Source: Kitasatospora kifunensis (lineage in GTDB: Bacteria > Actinomycetota > Actinomycetes > Streptomycetales > Streptomycetaceae). Taken from it: a DNA stretch of 64,000 bases. Shown in pieces: positions 33,254 through 42,055 of this stretch (position 1 is its first letter; each line of letters starts with the position of its first letter). Location: NCBI RefSeq assembly GCF_014203855.1, contig NZ_JACHJV010000001.1, forward strand, positions 1,550,001 to 1,614,000, given 5' to 3'. Below the pieces are notes generated by a model. The model was not told where the DNA came from and did not search any database. It saw only the letters and a program-made list of their open reading frames with translations. A program made the position numbers and the translations under genes.

Positions 33254-34725
33254 CGCACGGCCTCCACGCTCTCGCCCGGGCCCGACGCACGGGGAGCACC
33301 CAGCACACGCGCGGCCAGAGCGTCGAGCCCGCCGTGCCTCGCGAGCCCGCCCGGCTCGCCCGGATCGCCGAGCAGGCCGGCCACGGCGGCGACGGCGGGC
33401 ACGGCGGGCACGGCGGGCACGCCCCGATCATCGGGCTCGCTTGGGTGGTCCGGCTCCTCCTGCTCGTCCAGCTCGTCCGGCTCTGCTGATCCGGCCAGCC
33501 CGGCCAGCCCGGCCAACCGCAGTGAGGCAGCGACCACCGTGCCCTCGCCCGGGGCCGACTCGACGGTGAGGCGGCCGCCGAGCGCCGCGATCCGCTCGCG
33601 CATCCCGTGGAGGCCGAAACCGCTGCCACCCGAGGGATCCGCCAGCGCGCGGGGATCGAAGCCGACCCCGTCGTCGAACACGTCGAGCGTCACCTCGTCG
33701 TCCAGATAGCAGAGGGTCACCGCGATCCGCTCTGCCGCCGCATGCCGCTCCGCGTTGGCGAGTGCCTCCTGGGTCAGCCGCAGCAGCGCCACCTCGGCCT
33801 CCACCGAGAGCGGGTACGGCTCGCCGTCCAGGTGGAAGACCGCACCGCGCCCGGCGGCCAGCCGGCGCAGCGCCTCGGCCAAGGTCGCGTCATCCAGCGC
33901 CGGCGGGGTGAGCGCCTGGACGAAGCGGCGGGCCTCTGCCAGGTTCTCGGCGGCGGTGCGGCCCACCTCACGGATCCGCCCGGCGGCGGCCTGCGGATCG
34001 GCGGGCAACGCCGCCTCGGCCGAGCGAGCCAGCATCACGATGCTGGAGAGCCCCTGGGCGAGGGTGTCGTGGATCTCCCTGGCCAGGCGCTGACGCTCCG
34101 CCAGCCGACCGGCCTCGCGCTGGCTGGCGACCAACTTGCTCTCGGTGCGGACCAGATCCTCGATCAGGCGCTGGCGCTGGCGGTTCTCCCGGTAGAGGGC
34201 CGCGTAGCCGTAGGCGGTGAGCAGCGCGACCGCGGCCCCGGCCAGCGGGCCGAGCACCTTGGCCGTGCTCAGCCCGCCCGCCGTACCGGCCTGGGCGGCC
34301 ACCACCAGGCCGGTCAGGCCCAGCACGGCGGGCACCGCCCAGCGCACCGGCAGCAGGTGCAGGCAGACGAAGTAGAGCGGGAAGGCCAGGTAGCAGAACT
34401 CCGGGTGGCTGAGGGTGAGCGCCGCCCAGAGGAGGACCACCACGGCGAGCCAGGCACCGGCCCAGCGCCGGTCGACCCGGATCCGTCGGACCAGCCCGCC
34501 GACGGCGTAGGCCGCGCCGAGCGCCAGCGCCGCGGCCAGCCCGACCGCGCCGAGCAGGCCGTCCAGCAGGCCGCGCAGCACCAGCACCGCCAGGAGGGTG
34601 AAGAAGAGCCCGTGCAGGGCGAGGTTCATCACCCGCAGGGCGGGGGTGCTCGCAGAATGTCCGGCGAGGGCGGGGGCGGGGCGACCGACGCGGTCGGACC
34701 GGTCGGCACGGTTGAGGCGGCTCAC
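33250..34725 (-). CDS. DesK/NarX-type sensor histidine kinase with low-complexity tail
   Basis: A 491-residue HisKA_3 kinase. Six or so N-terminal membrane helices (about residues 35-180) form the sensor. The phospho-His is in LAREIHDTLAQGLSSIVML, and the HATPase has ALANAERHAAAERI and DDGVGFDPRAL with GSGFGLHGMRERI. After the ATPase domain comes a roughly 90-residue extension rich in Ala, Val, Pro, Glu and Asp (for example PDELDEQEEPDHPSEPDDRG and VPAVPAVPAVAAVAG), unusual for the family. GTG start at 34725. Confidence 0.9.
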   Translation of the reverse strand: MSRLNRADRSDRVGRPAPALAGHSASTPALRVMNLALHGLFFTLLAVLVLRGLLDGLLGAVGLAAALALGAAYAVGGLVRRIRVDRRWAGAWLAVVVLLWAALTLSHPEFCYLAFPLYFVCLHLLPVRWAVPAVLGLTGLVVAAQAGTAGGLSTAKVLGPLAGAAVALLTAYGYAALYRENRQRQRLIEDLVRTESKLVASQREAGRLAERQRLAREIHDTLAQGLSSIVMLARSAEAALPADPQAAAGRIREVGRTAAENLAEARRFVQALTPPALDDATLAEALRRLAAGRGAVFHLDGEPYPLSVEAEVALLRLTQEALANAERHAAAERIAVTLCYLDDEVTLDVFDDGVGFDPRALADPSGGSGFGLHGMRERIAALGGRLTVESAPGEGTVVAASLRLAGLAGLAGSAEPDELDEQEEPDHPSEPDDRGVPAVPAVPAVAAVAGLLGDPGEPGGLARHGGLDALAARVLGAPRASGPGESVEAVR

Positions 34726-34948
34726 GACTCCCGAGGGTACGGCCCGAGCAAGGCCGATCCGTGCGCCTCGGCATCAACCGTTCGATGGATTCCGGGCTCC
34801 ACCAGAGGAGCGACTTGCAAGCCGCTCCTCTCGGCGATGGCAGGCACCCCGGCGGCCGACAGAGTGGAGCCACAGCCAACCGGCACCACCACACACAACC
34901 CGCCGTCGCCCAGCGTCCACCGCCCACCCCTCGACCAAGAAGGTTCCC
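34726..34948. promoter_or_regulatory. Divergent control region with a large palindrome
   Basis: AGAGGAGCG (34804-34812) and its complement CGCTCCTCT (34823-34831) flank an inner palindrome CTTGCAAG, centred between the kinase and permease genes. It is a candidate operator for the response regulator controlling both sides; it could instead be an RNA hairpin in the permease leader. Confidence 0.5.
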
Positions 34949-36022
34949 GTGTTCGTCGCCCTGCGTGACATCCGTTTCGCCAGGGGCCGCTTCGCCCTGA
35001 TGGGCGCGGTGGTCACCCTGATCACCACTCTCGTGGTCTTCCTGTACGGACTGACCGGTGGCCTGGCCTCAGCCGCCTCATCCACCATCGCCGGGCTGCC
35101 GACCGACCGGATCGTCTTCGGCGCACCCGCGGGCGCCGCGCCGACCGTCTCCTTCAGCTCCAGTTCCGTCTCACCCGAGCAACAGGCGGGGTGGACGGGC
35201 GCGCCGGGCATCTCCTCAGTCCAACCGCTCGGAGTCTCGATGACCAGGCTGACCGCCGACGGCACCGCAGCCTCGGTCAGCGTGCTGGGCACCGCCGGCG
35301 CGCTGCTGCCGCCGCTGCGCTCGGGCGCCGCACCCGGCGACGGCCAGATCGCGGTGGGCACCGACACCGCTGCCGACAGCCATCTGACGGTCGGCCAGCA
35401 GGTCCAGCTCGGTCCCAGGACTCTGACCGTCAGCGCCATCACCGACCAACGCTCCTACGCACACGCACCCACCGTCTGGACCACCCTGTCCACCTGGCAG
35501 TCGCTCAGCGGCCAGAGCCGACCCACCGCCCTGGCGGTCACCGCGGGGCCCGGCGCCAACCTCGGTGCACTCGACCGGACGCAGAACACCAAGGCCGCCA
35601 CCCTGGAGGACGCCCTGGCCGGGATCGACGGCTACGCGGCCGAGCAGGGCAGCCTGCAACTGATCCAAGGATTCCTGTTCGCGGTCAGCGCCCTGGTGGT
35701 CGGCGCCTTCTTCACCGTCTGGACGGTCCAGCGCAAACCCGACATCGCCGTCCTCAAGGCGGTCGGCGCCAGCAGCGCCTACCTGGTGCGTGACGCACTC
35801 GCGCAGGCCGCCGCGGTGCTGCTGGCCGGCGCCCTGCTGGGCGGGGCGGCCGGTGCGGCCGGCGGGGCGATCGCCGCCACCGGCGTCCCCTTCGACCTGA
35901 GTGCGACCAGCGTGGGCGTGCCGGTGGCCACCATGGTCCTGCTCGGCCTGCTGGGCGCGGCGCTGGCCGTGCGCCGGATCACCGCCGTCGACCCGATCAC
36001 CGCCCTGGGAGCCACCCGATGA
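34949..36022 (+). CDS. FtsX/MacB-type ABC permease
   Basis: A 357-residue membrane subunit. There is one N-terminal helix (LMGAVVTLITTLVVFLYGLT), a large extracytoplasmic domain of about 220 residues, then three C-terminal helices of the FtsX domain (LFAVSALVVGAFFTVWTVQR, IAVLKAVGASSAYLVRDALA). It begins MFVALRDIRFARGRFALMG as in DevC/LolC-like exporters. GTG 34949 follows AAGAAGG by 5 bases. It is coupled to the next gene by an ATGA overlap. Likely role: export or envelope mechanotransmission induced through the divergent two-component system. Confidence 0.9.
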   Translation: MFVALRDIRFARGRFALMGAVVTLITTLVVFLYGLTGGLASAASSTIAGLPTDRIVFGAPAGAAPTVSFSSSSVSPEQQAGWTGAPGISSVQPLGVSMTRLTADGTAASVSVLGTAGALLPPLRSGAAPGDGQIAVGTDTAADSHLTVGQQVQLGPRTLTVSAITDQRSYAHAPTVWTTLSTWQSLSGQSRPTALAVTAGPGANLGALDRTQNTKAATLEDALAGIDGYAAEQGSLQLIQGFLFAVSALVVGAFFTVWTVQRKPDIAVLKAVGASSAYLVRDALAQAAAVLLAGALLGGAAGAAGGAIAATGVPFDLSATSVGVPVATMVLLGLLGAALAVRRITAVDPITALGATR

Positions 36023-36723
36023 CCAGCACCCTGACCACCCCGCTCACCCGCACCGGCCTGGCGCTGCGCGGCGTCACGCTCACCTACCCCGATGGCGAGC
36101 AGCGGCTGACAGCCCTGGACGAGGTCAGCCTGGAGGTCGCGCCCGGCGAGTTCACGGCGGTGGTCGGGCCCTCGGGCTCCGGCAAGTCCAGCCTCCTGGC
36201 CGTTGCCGCGACCCTGCTACGCCCCGACCGCGGCCAGGTGCTGATAGACGGCCAGGACGCGGGCGCGTTGTCTGCCAAGGCCCGTACGGCGCTGCGTCGC
36301 GAACGGCTGGGCATCGTCTTCCAGCAGTCCAATCTGCTCGCCTCGCTCACGGCGGTGGAGCAGCTGCTGGTCCTGGCCGACCTGCGCGGCACCCGCCCCC
36401 GCCAGGCCCGAGCCCGAGCAGAGCTGCTGCTCGCCTCGGTCGGCCTGGATGAGTCGAAGCAGCGCCGCCGCCCTCACCAGCTCTCGGGCGGTGAACGCCA
36501 GCGGGTGAACATCGCCCGCGCGCTCTTCGGCCGTCCCTCGGTCCTGCTGGTCGACGAACCCACCTCGGCCCTGGACCACGAGCGCGGCGCCCAGATCGTG
36601 CGCCTGCTGGCCGAGGTCACCCGGGAGCACAGCACCGCCACGGTGATGGTCACGCACGACCAGGCTCTCTTGGGGGAGGTGGACCGAGTGCTGAAGATGG
36701 CAGACGGCCGCCTGCGCGGCTAG
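36019..36723 (+). CDS. LolD/MacB-type ABC ATPase
   Basis: A 234-residue ATP-binding subunit. Walker A is GPSGSGKSS, the Q-loop region IVFQQSNLLASLTAVEQ, the signature HQLSGGERQRVNIARAL, Walker B VLLVDEPTSALD, and the H-loop VMVTHDQAL. It partners the FtsX-type permease immediately upstream, with 4-base overlap. Confidence 0.94.
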   Translation: MTSTLTTPLTRTGLALRGVTLTYPDGEQRLTALDEVSLEVAPGEFTAVVGPSGSGKSSLLAVAATLLRPDRGQVLIDGQDAGALSAKARTALRRERLGIVFQQSNLLASLTAVEQLLVLADLRGTRPRQARARAELLLASVGLDESKQRRRPHQLSGGERQRVNIARALFGRPSVLLVDEPTSALDHERGAQIVRLLAEVTREHSTATVMVTHDQALLGEVDRVLKMADGRLRG

Positions 36724-36775
36724 GCCCTGTCCGGCCTGCGCAGCGGGCCGGTGGGGCGCGGTGGGCGGCAGCTGC

Positions 36776-37486
36776 CTAATGAGCGCCCAACCGCAGGGCC
36801 GGCTTCTCCGCTGCCGCCTCCTCGCGGCCGGCCGCCCACAGGGAGCGGACGTGGCCAAGGTGGCGGGCCATGCAGGCCTCGGCCGCTTCGGCGTCACCGG
36901 AGAGCATCAGGTCCAGCAGCTCCAGGTGCTCCTCGGCGGAGGAGACCAGCTCGCCACGCTGGTCGAGGCGGGTCAGGCCGTAGAGGCGGGAGCGCTTGCG
37001 CAGGTCGCCGACCACCTCGACCAGGCGGGCGTTACCGGCCAGGCCCAGCAGGGTGAGGTGGAACTGCCGGTCGGCCTCCAGGTAGCCGATCAGGTCGTGC
37101 TGGCGGGCGGCGGCCACGATCTCCTGGGCGACCGGCCTCAGCGCCTCCAACTGCTCGGGCGTGGCGCTGCGAGTGACGCGGCCGACCGTTGGAACCTCGA
37201 TCAGCTCGCGGATCTCGGTGAAGTCGTCCAGGTCGCGCTCGGTCATCTCGGTGACCCGGAAGCCCTTGTTGCGGACGGCCTCGACCAGGCCCTCACGGGC
37301 CAGGTCCAGCATCGCCTCGCGGACCGGGGTGGCCGAGACGCCGAAGTCGGCGGCCAGCGCGGGCGCCGAGTAGACCACGCCGGGGCGCAGTTCACCAGAG
37401 ATCAGCGCGGCCCGCAGAGCGTGCGCGACCTGGTCGCGCAGACGCTCCTGAACGGAGATGAGGGGGCGGGGCTTCGACTCTGTCAC
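36776..37486 (-). CDS. GntR/FadR-type (FCD) regulator of the hydroxyproline cluster
   Basis: A 236-residue regulator. The N-terminal winged HTH is LISGELRPGVVYSAPALAAD then FGVSATPVREAMLDLAREGL. The C-terminal FCD domain has the metal/ligand residues in DRQFHLTLLGLAGN and SSAEEHLELLDLML. GTG 37486 has GGAGGA 6 bases upstream. It lies at the end of the hydroxyproline catabolic cluster on the same strand. An ATGTCAC element 37 bases before its start matches elements before two cluster genes, suggesting autoregulation and cluster control. Confidence 0.92.
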   Translation of the reverse strand: MTESKPRPLISVQERLRDQVAHALRAALISGELRPGVVYSAPALAADFGVSATPVREAMLDLAREGLVEAVRNKGFRVTEMTERDLDDFTEIRELIEVPTVGRVTRSATPEQLEALRPVAQEIVAAARQHDLIGYLEADRQFHLTLLGLAGNARLVEVVGDLRKRSRLYGLTRLDQRGELVSSAEEHLELLDLMLSGDAEAAEACMARHLGHVRSLWAAGREEAAAEKPALRLGAH

Positions 37487-37522
37487 TGCGGTCCTCCGGA
37501 GAGTGCGGAGCACCAAGCGTAC

Positions 37523-37531
37523 AATGTCACG
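37523..37531. promoter_or_regulatory. Candidate GntR operator 1 (AATGTCACG)
   Basis: Upstream of the gntR gene. It shares ATGTCAC with the sites at 42985-42993 and 46145-46153. Confidence 0.45.
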
Positions 37532-37616
37532 TTTCGGCTGGTCGGCACGGCTGGCCACCGGATCGCAGGCGGACCGGTCGGCGACCTGGCCGACCCCGCA
37601 GCCTCCTGACGCCACG

Positions 37617-38540
37617 TCACCGGTCGGCGTCCCGACGGCGATGCAGCTCAGCGGCGACGGCGAGGTCCTCCCAAGCCATGCCGACGCTCTTGAAGAAGCG
37701 CGGCCGATCGGTCGGGACAGCGGCCGAGCCGTTCACCAACTCGGCGAGGTTGACCCACCCCGCAGAGCCGTCCGCGCCGGCCGCACCGTCCGCACCGTCC
37801 GCGAGCAGCAGGTCGCCCGCCTCCAGCCGTGCCGCCGTGCGCGCCTCCACGTAGCAGGCGGCCCGGGCCACCAACACGCCGTCCACCTCCCGCGCACGCG
37901 GGCTGTGCGAGCCCACCGCCGCCACCGCCGCGTGCGCAGGCACCAGCGCCCCGTCGAAGAGCGGCTCGGTCGCGGTGGTGCAACAGACCACCAGGTCGGC
38001 CTCGGCAACGGCGTCCGGCTCCCCCACCGCGGCCGCGAGCCCCAGGGTCCGGGCGTGGCGGGCCAGCTCCGCGGCCGGTTCGGCCCGGCGCGCCACCACC
38101 GTGACCCGGGTCAGCGGCCGGACCGCCCGCAGCGCGTCCAGGTGCCCGTACGCCTGCGGGCCCGCGCCGAAGAGCACCAGATGCGTGGCACCGGCGACGG
38201 CCAGCCGGTCCAGGGCGACCGCGGTGACGGCAGGCGTGCGCAGCGCGGTGAGCGCGGCGCCGTCCAGCAGGGCGAGCGGGAGCAGCGTGTCGCCGTCCAG
38301 CAGCAGGTAGCTGCCGGTGATCCTGGGCAGGCCACGCGCGGAGTTGGCCGGGGCGACGCCGGCGACCTTGACGCCCGCGTACCCGTCGGCGGCGGCCGGC
38401 ATCAGCAACAGCTCGCCGCCCGGCACGGCCACGCCACTGCGGCCCGGGCAGGTCTCCACCTCGAGCCCGGCCCGCAGGACCCCGGTGATCGCTGCGATGG
38501 CCTCAGCGGGCGTCAGGTCGACGGGCAGCTCGGTGATCAC
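37617..38540 (-). CDS. Ornithine-cyclodeaminase-family reductase (probable pyrroline-2-carboxylate reductase)
   Basis: A 307-residue NAD(P)-binding protein of the OCD/mu-crystallin family: KVAGVAPANSARGLPRITGS, the Rossmann loop LVLFGAGPQAYGHLDALRAV and AEADLVVCCTTATEPLFDG. In hydroxyproline clusters this family (LhpI) reduces delta1-pyrroline-2-carboxylate, the product of trans-3-hydroxyproline dehydratase, to L-proline. The adjoining racemase-family gene, which overlaps its GTG start by 4 bases, fits the dehydratase role. A true ornithine cyclodeaminase is less likely in this context. Confidence 0.85.
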   Translation of the reverse strand: MITELPVDLTPAEAIAAITGVLRAGLEVETCPGRSGVAVPGGELLLMPAAADGYAGVKVAGVAPANSARGLPRITGSYLLLDGDTLLPLALLDGAALTALRTPAVTAVALDRLAVAGATHLVLFGAGPQAYGHLDALRAVRPLTRVTVVARRAEPAAELARHARTLGLAAAVGEPDAVAEADLVVCCTTATEPLFDGALVPAHAAVAAVGSHSPRAREVDGVLVARAACYVEARTAARLEAGDLLLADGADGAAGADGSAGWVNLAELVNGSAAVPTDRPRFFKSVGMAWEDLAVAAELHRRRDADR

Positions 38541-39634
38541 AGCAGGAACCCGGTCCCGAGCGCATCGGTGGGATCCAGCACGAAGCAGTGCTCACCGGTG
38601 CGATGGGCCTGCCCGGTGACCTCGGTCAGCACGCCGTCCGGGTGCTCGCCGAGGACCCGGCCGGTGAAGACGGTGCCGATCACCGACTCGTGGCGCAGCT
38701 CCTGCCCCGGACCGAGCAGGCCGTCCGCGGCGAGCAGGGCCAGGCGCGCGGAGGTGCCGGAGCCGCAGGGCGAGCGGTCGATCTGTCCGTCGGCGAAGAC
38801 GGTGACGCTGCGTTGGTTCGGACCGGCCTCCGTGTCGGGCAGCTCCTGATGGAAGATCACCCCGTAGAGGTCGTACTCGGCAAGCAGCGCGCCCCGGATC
38901 TCGCCCGCGAGCGCGACCAGCGCCGGCAGCGCGGCAGGCCGGACACCCACGAAAGGCCCGCCTGCCGCCACGGCCGGCACAGCCGGCACAGCCAACGAGG
39001 CGTAGCAGGCCCCAGAGTCGGCCACGTCGACTTCCAGCGTCCCCAACGAGGTGGCAACCGGCAGCTTGCGGGCCAGCACCCGGGTCGGCACGTTGCGGAA
39101 GGTCACCGCCGTGGTGCGCCCGGCGCTGCGGTGCACGAGCGCCGCGACCCGGCCGGACGGAACGTCGAGCCAGACCCGCGCGGTGCCGTCATCCGGTGCG
39201 GCGACCAGACCGCTGTCCACGGCCCAGGCACCGAGGGCCATGGTGCCGTGACCGCAGGCAGTGGAGTAGCCGTCCTGGTGGAAGAAGAGCACGCCCAGCT
39301 GCGCCTCGTCGTCGTCCGGCGGGACCAGGAATCCGCCGTACATCCCCGCGTGCCCTCGCGGTTCCCGGGTCAGCAACCGCCGCACGGTCTCCAGTGGTCC
39401 AGGGCGCGGGATCCGCCCCACGCTGGCGACACCGCCACGAAGAACACCACGATCAGCGCCAAGGCAGGCACCAACGCCGGCGCCACCGGCGACCGGACGC
39501 AGCGCGATGGCCCGGCGCTCGGCCACGCTCTCCCCGGGGATCGGCGGCAGCCCGGCGGTGACGATCCGAAACGGCTCTCCGGCGGTGTGGTAGTCCACCG
39601 TCCGGATCTCAAGCCCCCGCTGCCGGCCGCTCAT
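38537..39634 (-). CDS. Proline-racemase-family enzyme, probable trans-3-hydroxy-L-proline dehydratase, with an internal insertion
   Basis: A 365-residue member of the proline racemase superfamily: TVDYHTAGEPFRIVTAGLPP, EPRGHAGMYGGFLVPPDDD, first catalytic Cys C127 in STACGHGTMALGAW, second Cys C290 in DRSPCGSGTSA. The FHQDGYSTACGHG and VPPDDDE style is that of the trans-3-hydroxyproline dehydratase branch rather than of 4-hydroxyproline epimerase. Residues about 43-80 (Gly/Arg/Val-rich, GGAGVGACLGADRGVLRGGV) form an extra segment where relatives have about ten residues. Both Cys are kept, so epimerase activity is an alternative. The start overlaps the aldehyde dehydrogenase stop (ATGA). Confidence 0.82.
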   Translation of the reverse strand: MSGRQRGLEIRTVDYHTAGEPFRIVTAGLPPIPGESVAERRAIALRPVAGGAGVGACLGADRGVLRGGVASVGRIPRPGPLETVRRLLTREPRGHAGMYGGFLVPPDDDEAQLGVLFFHQDGYSTACGHGTMALGAWAVDSGLVAAPDDGTARVWLDVPSGRVAALVHRSAGRTTAVTFRNVPTRVLARKLPVATSLGTLEVDVADSGACYASLAVPAVPAVAAGGPFVGVRPAALPALVALAGEIRGALLAEYDLYGVIFHQELPDTEAGPNQRSVTVFADGQIDRSPCGSGTSARLALLAADGLLGPGQELRHESVIGTVFTGRVLGEHPDGVLTEVTGQAHRTGEHCFVLDPTDALGTGFLL

Positions 39635-40986
39635 CGCTCCTCCCCCGCCGGCAGCAGTGAGATGGTGCGGCTCGCGGTGTAGAAGTCCAGCGCCGCCGCC
39701 CCCTGCTCCCGCCCGCCGTGCGAAGCCTCCTGGGTGCCGCCGAACGGCAGGTGGAAATCGACCCCGCTGGACGGTGCGTTGATCCGGATCATCCCGGCCG
39801 CCAACCGGTCGGCCGCCGCCAGCGCGACGTCCAGGTCCCGCGTGTGCACGGAGGCGGCCAGGCTGTGCCGGGTGGCGTTGGCCAGCTCGATCGCCTCGTC
39901 CAGATCGGCGGCGGCCAGCAGCACCGCGACCGGCCCGAAGAACTCCTCGGTCAGCAGCGGATGCCCGTCAGGCACCTGCGCCAGCAGCGTCGGTTCCACG
40001 AACCAGCCATTCCGCTCCGGCAGTTGGCCACCGGTCAGCACCTGCGCGCCGCCTGCCACCGCCGAGGAGACCGCCTCGGTCAGCCGCTCCCGCGCCGCCT
40101 GCGAGATCACCGGCCCGCACTCCACCGCCGCCAGCGCCTTGGCCAGCGCCGCGCGCAGCGGTTGGAGTGCCGCGCCCACCGCGATCACCCGGCTGGTGGC
40201 GGTGCACTTCTGGCCCGCGTACCCCGCGATGGCGAAGGCCAGGTGGGCGGCGGCCTGCTCGATGTCGGCCGTCGGCAGCACGATCGCCGCGTTCACGCCG
40301 CCCAGTTCGGCCTGCACCGGCACCGAGCGCTCGGTGGCGGCGCGGACCACGGCCTGCCCGGTGCCGGTGGAGCCGGTGAAGGAGAGCACATCGGCGGCGG
40401 AGACCAGCGCCGCCCCCTCCGCCGCGCCACCCGGCACCACGGTCAGCACGTCCGTGGGCAGCGCGAGCAGCTCGGCCAGCCGCAACGCGCAGGCGCTCGC
40501 CTCGGGCGCCGGCTTGAGCACCACGGTGTTGCCGACGGCCAGCGCGGGCGCGGCCTTCCAGACGGGGATGGCGAACGGGAAGTTCCAGGGCGTGATCAGC
40601 CCGGCCACCCCGTACGGGCGCCGGCGGGTGAGCAGCAGTCCGGGCCCGGCGGCGGTCTCGTGCACGGCACCGGAGGGCGCGTAGGGCGCCTGCGCGTAGT
40701 AGCGCAGGATGGCGACCGTCCTGGCCACCTCCCCCTGCGCCTCGGCGAGCGGCTTGCCCACCTCCCGCACCGCGAGCACGGCCAGCTCCGCGGCGTGCGC
40801 CTCGACGGCCTCGGCAGCACGCCCGAGCGCGGCCGAGCGAGCCGCGGCGCCGGCCGCCAGCCAGTCGGCCTGCGCGACCCGGGCCCGCTCGACGGCGGCG
40901 GTGGTACCGAAGGCTCCGGGGGCCTGGACCTCGATCACCAGGTCGGCGGGGTCGGCGGGGTTGCGGGAGGTGACGGTGGTGCTCAC
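39631..40986 (-). CDS. Aldehyde dehydrogenase (probable 2-oxoglutarate semialdehyde dehydrogenase)
   Basis: A 451-residue NAD(P)-dependent ALDH. Landmarks are ITPWNFPFAIPVWKAAPALA, VLKPAPEAS, LSFTGSTGTGQAV, the general base in PVQAELGGVNAAIV, the catalytic Cys in YAGQKCTATSRVI and the C-terminal LPFGGTQEASHGGREQG. In the 4-hydroxyproline pathway it oxidises 2,5-dioxopentanoate to 2-oxoglutarate, feeding the TCA cycle. It is coupled to both neighbours by 4-base overlaps. Confidence 0.9.
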   Translation of the reverse strand: MSTTVTSRNPADPADLVIEVQAPGAFGTTAAVERARVAQADWLAAGAAARSAALGRAAEAVEAHAAELAVLAVREVGKPLAEAQGEVARTVAILRYYAQAPYAPSGAVHETAAGPGLLLTRRRPYGVAGLITPWNFPFAIPVWKAAPALAVGNTVVLKPAPEASACALRLAELLALPTDVLTVVPGGAAEGAALVSAADVLSFTGSTGTGQAVVRAATERSVPVQAELGGVNAAIVLPTADIEQAAAHLAFAIAGYAGQKCTATSRVIAVGAALQPLRAALAKALAAVECGPVISQAARERLTEAVSSAVAGGAQVLTGGQLPERNGWFVEPTLLAQVPDGHPLLTEEFFGPVAVLLAAADLDEAIELANATRHSLAASVHTRDLDVALAAADRLAAGMIRINAPSSGVDFHLPFGGTQEASHGGREQGAAALDFYTASRTISLLPAGEER

Positions 40987-41987
40987 AGCAGGAAGCCTCC
41001 GGGGAAGGGGTCACTCGGGTCGAGGAAGTACTGGGCGGTGCCGGTCAGCCAGGCCCGCCCGGTGACGGTCGGGATCACCGCGGGCCGCCCGGCCACCTCG
41101 CTCCGCTCGACCAGTCGGCCGGTGAAGCGGGTGCCGATGAAGGACTCGTTGACGAAGTCCTGGCCGATCGCCAGCTCGCCACGCGCGTGCAGCTGGGCCA
41201 TCCGGGCCGAGGTGCCGGTGCCGCAGGGCGAGCGGTCGAACCAGCCGGGGTGGATCGCCATCGCGTGCCGGGTGTGCTCGGCGGTGGCGCCGGGAGCCAG
41301 CAGGTTGACGTGGTGGACGCTGTGGAACGAGGGGTCCTCGGGGTGCACCGGACGATCGGCGGAGGCGTTGATCGCATCCATCAGGGCCAGCCCCGCCGCG
41401 AGCATCTCCTGCTTGCTCTCGCGCTCGAAGGGCAGGCCGAACTCGGCCAGCGGCAGGATGGCGTAGAAGTTGCCGCCGTAGGCGAGGTCGTAGCTGACGG
41501 TGCCCCAGCCGGGCACCTCGACCTTGCGGTCCAGCGCCACCGCGTAGGAGGCGACGTTGCGGATGGTGACGGCGGTGGCAGCGCCGTCCACCACCCGCAC
41601 CTCGGCGGTGACCAGCCCGGCGGGAGTGTCCAGACGGACCGTGGTGACCGGTTCGACCACCGGCACCATGCCCGTCTCCACCAGCACGGTGGCCACCCCG
41701 ATGGTGCCGTGCCCGCACATCGGCAGCAGCCCCGAGACCTCGATGAACAGCACGCCGAAGTCGGCGTCCGGCCGGGTCGGCGGTTGCAGGATCGCGCCGC
41801 TCATCGAGGCGTGGCCGCGCGGCTCGTACATCAGCAGGGTGCGCAGGTGGTCCAGGTGCTGTTGGAAGTGGACGCGGCGCTCGGCCATGGTGGCGCCGGG
41901 GATGACGCCGACCCCACCGGTGATCACCCGGGTGGGCATGCCCTCGGTGTGCGAGTCGACGGCGTGGAAGACGTGGCGGGTGCGCAT
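40983..41987 (-). CDS. 4-hydroxyproline 2-epimerase
   Basis: A 334-residue proline-racemase-superfamily enzyme with the epimerase layout: FHAVDSHTEGMPTRVITGGV, HLDHLRTLLMYEPRGHASMS, catalytic Cys C91 in LLPMCGHGTIGVAT and C255 in DRSPCGTGTSARMAQ. It converts trans-4-hydroxy-L-proline to cis-4-hydroxy-D-proline, the first step of the pathway. ATG 41987 follows AAGGG by 7 bases. It is the intact paralogue to compare with the modified copy at 38.5-39.6 kb. Confidence 0.93.
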   Translation of the reverse strand: MRTRHVFHAVDSHTEGMPTRVITGGVGVIPGATMAERRVHFQQHLDHLRTLLMYEPRGHASMSGAILQPPTRPDADFGVLFIEVSGLLPMCGHGTIGVATVLVETGMVPVVEPVTTVRLDTPAGLVTAEVRVVDGAATAVTIRNVASYAVALDRKVEVPGWGTVSYDLAYGGNFYAILPLAEFGLPFERESKQEMLAAGLALMDAINASADRPVHPEDPSFHSVHHVNLLAPGATAEHTRHAMAIHPGWFDRSPCGTGTSARMAQLHARGELAIGQDFVNESFIGTRFTGRLVERSEVAGRPAVIPTVTGRAWLTGTAQYFLDPSDPFPGGFLL

Positions 41988-42055
41988 GGATGACCCTTCG
42001 TCAGCTGATGGCGGTGGGGTGGGAGTCGGGCATCGGGGCGGGCAGGCGGCAGGCC

